Shown here: positions 41,467-41,838 of the stretch, piece after piece
How positions within the stretch are numbered: position 1 is the first letter of the stretch
How the letters are laid out: every line of letters starts with the position of its first letter
Assembly (NCBI RefSeq): GCF_900108505.1
Contig: NZ_FNWU01000003.1
Location: forward strand, 266,683 to 308,520
Length of the DNA: 41,838 nucleotides
Reading direction: 5' to 3'
Source of the DNA: Halopenitus malekzadehii
GTDB taxonomy: Archaea; Halobacteriota; Halobacteria; Halobacteriales; Haloferacaceae
Made by a program: the position numbers and the translations under genes
Notes under the pieces: model-generated
Told to the model about the DNA's origin: nothing
The model's database searches: none
Seen by the model: the letters and a program-made list of their open reading frames with translations, nothing else

Positions 41467-41808
41467 CCTCACACAGCTTCAGTGCCCGCAGCTCCGGTTT
41501 TCGACGCCTTATTGGTCACCGCGTGCCCATCCGCAGCTGCACGGCTTTCACCCGGTTGGACGACCCGTGTCAGCGGCGGATGATCCTCCGGCCTCCGGCC
41601 GTGATACATTCTTCGGGCCGATCGTCGATCGACCAGCGCCGCCGTTTGCGTCGCCGCCGACGGGAACGGATCGGTGTGCGGATCGAGGCGGGTCCAGGGT
41701 GATCGACGGTTCGCTCCGCACCGGGGTGTGTGAACGCCGACCTATGGAACCGGGTGACGCGGCGCCGATCGAACGACGGCGTTAAGTAATCACCACTCCT
41801 CGACAGAA
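41467..41808. other. Gene-free stretch after MC1
   Basis: About 340 bases downstream of MC1 contain no open frame with credible codon use or a recognisable product; the frame running through 41345-41785 is an alternative-frame shadow. There is a short self-complementary CCTCCGGCCTCCGGCC near 41588. No RNA gene could be identified by eye. Confidence 0.5.
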
Positions 41809-41838
41809 ATGCAACGGACGCCCCATCCGCGGGGCGCT
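41809..41838 (+). CDS. Possible start of a gene cut by the window end
   Basis: ATG at 41809 opens a frame of ten codons (MQRTPHPRGA) to the window end, preceded about 27 bases upstream by GTTAAGTAA, a TATA-like element. Too short to identify. Confidence 0.25.
   Translation, partial: MQRTPHPRGA

Overview
The window comes from a halophilic archaeon of class Halobacteria, most like Halorubrum and its relatives. The evidence is high GC content with strongly GC-rich third codon positions, acidic Asp/Glu-rich proteins, many apparently leaderless genes with a TATA-like box about 27-30 bases before the start codon, archaeal tRNAs, and archaeal signature genes (Orc1/Cdc6, the small subunit of DNA polymerase D, chromosomal protein MC1, TrmY). 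It is core chromosome. I see no transposase, integrase, phage gene or CRISPR array.

Layout. 1-10.2 kb holds housekeeping and metabolic genes: the tail of an acidic protein, a RecJ-like DHH phosphoesterase, an aldehyde dehydrogenase, a minus-strand pair of metallo-beta-lactamase protein and acyl-CoA synthetase, a methyltransferase, small membrane proteins and haloarchaeal proteins of unknown function. 10.2-18.3 kb is the main replication-origin locus: polD1 (DP1), a type I signal peptidase, orc1/cdc6, an intergenic origin of about 1.07 kb, then oapA-oapB-oapC leading away on the other strand. 18.3-31.2 kb is mixed: a 2H phosphoesterase, membrane proteins, DUF5786, DUF5784 and DUF5789 proteins, a PHP phosphoesterase, hemB, a three-cysteine ferredoxin, a VOC-fold protein, pyrF, trmY, a CHY zinc-finger protein, tRNA-Pro(CGG), tRNA-Val(GAC) and an M24-fold protein. 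31.2-40.6 kb is a nearly complete arginine pathway, argG-argH-argW-argX-argC-argB-argD-argE-argF, which uses the LysW-type amino-group carrier ArgW instead of N-acetyl intermediates. 40.6-41.8 kb has an AbrB-like protein and the chromatin protein MC1.

The most structured part is the origin (15391-16462). Two composite origin recognition boxes (ORBs), each with G-rich tails on both sides, flank an AT-rich unwinding region. At least three more ORB-like sites lie toward orc1, one of them only 6 bases before its start codon. Outside the core there are two arrays that I have not seen described: about eight degenerate 13-bp units on the orc1 side (15744-15846), and five 22-bp units in exact register on the oapA side (16241-16350). 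Together they suggest extra initiator or architectural protein binding around the ORB/AT-rich core.

A second pattern is that many short spacers just after stop codons hold tandem micro-duplications of 16-35 bp, and in two cases the duplication includes the stop codon.
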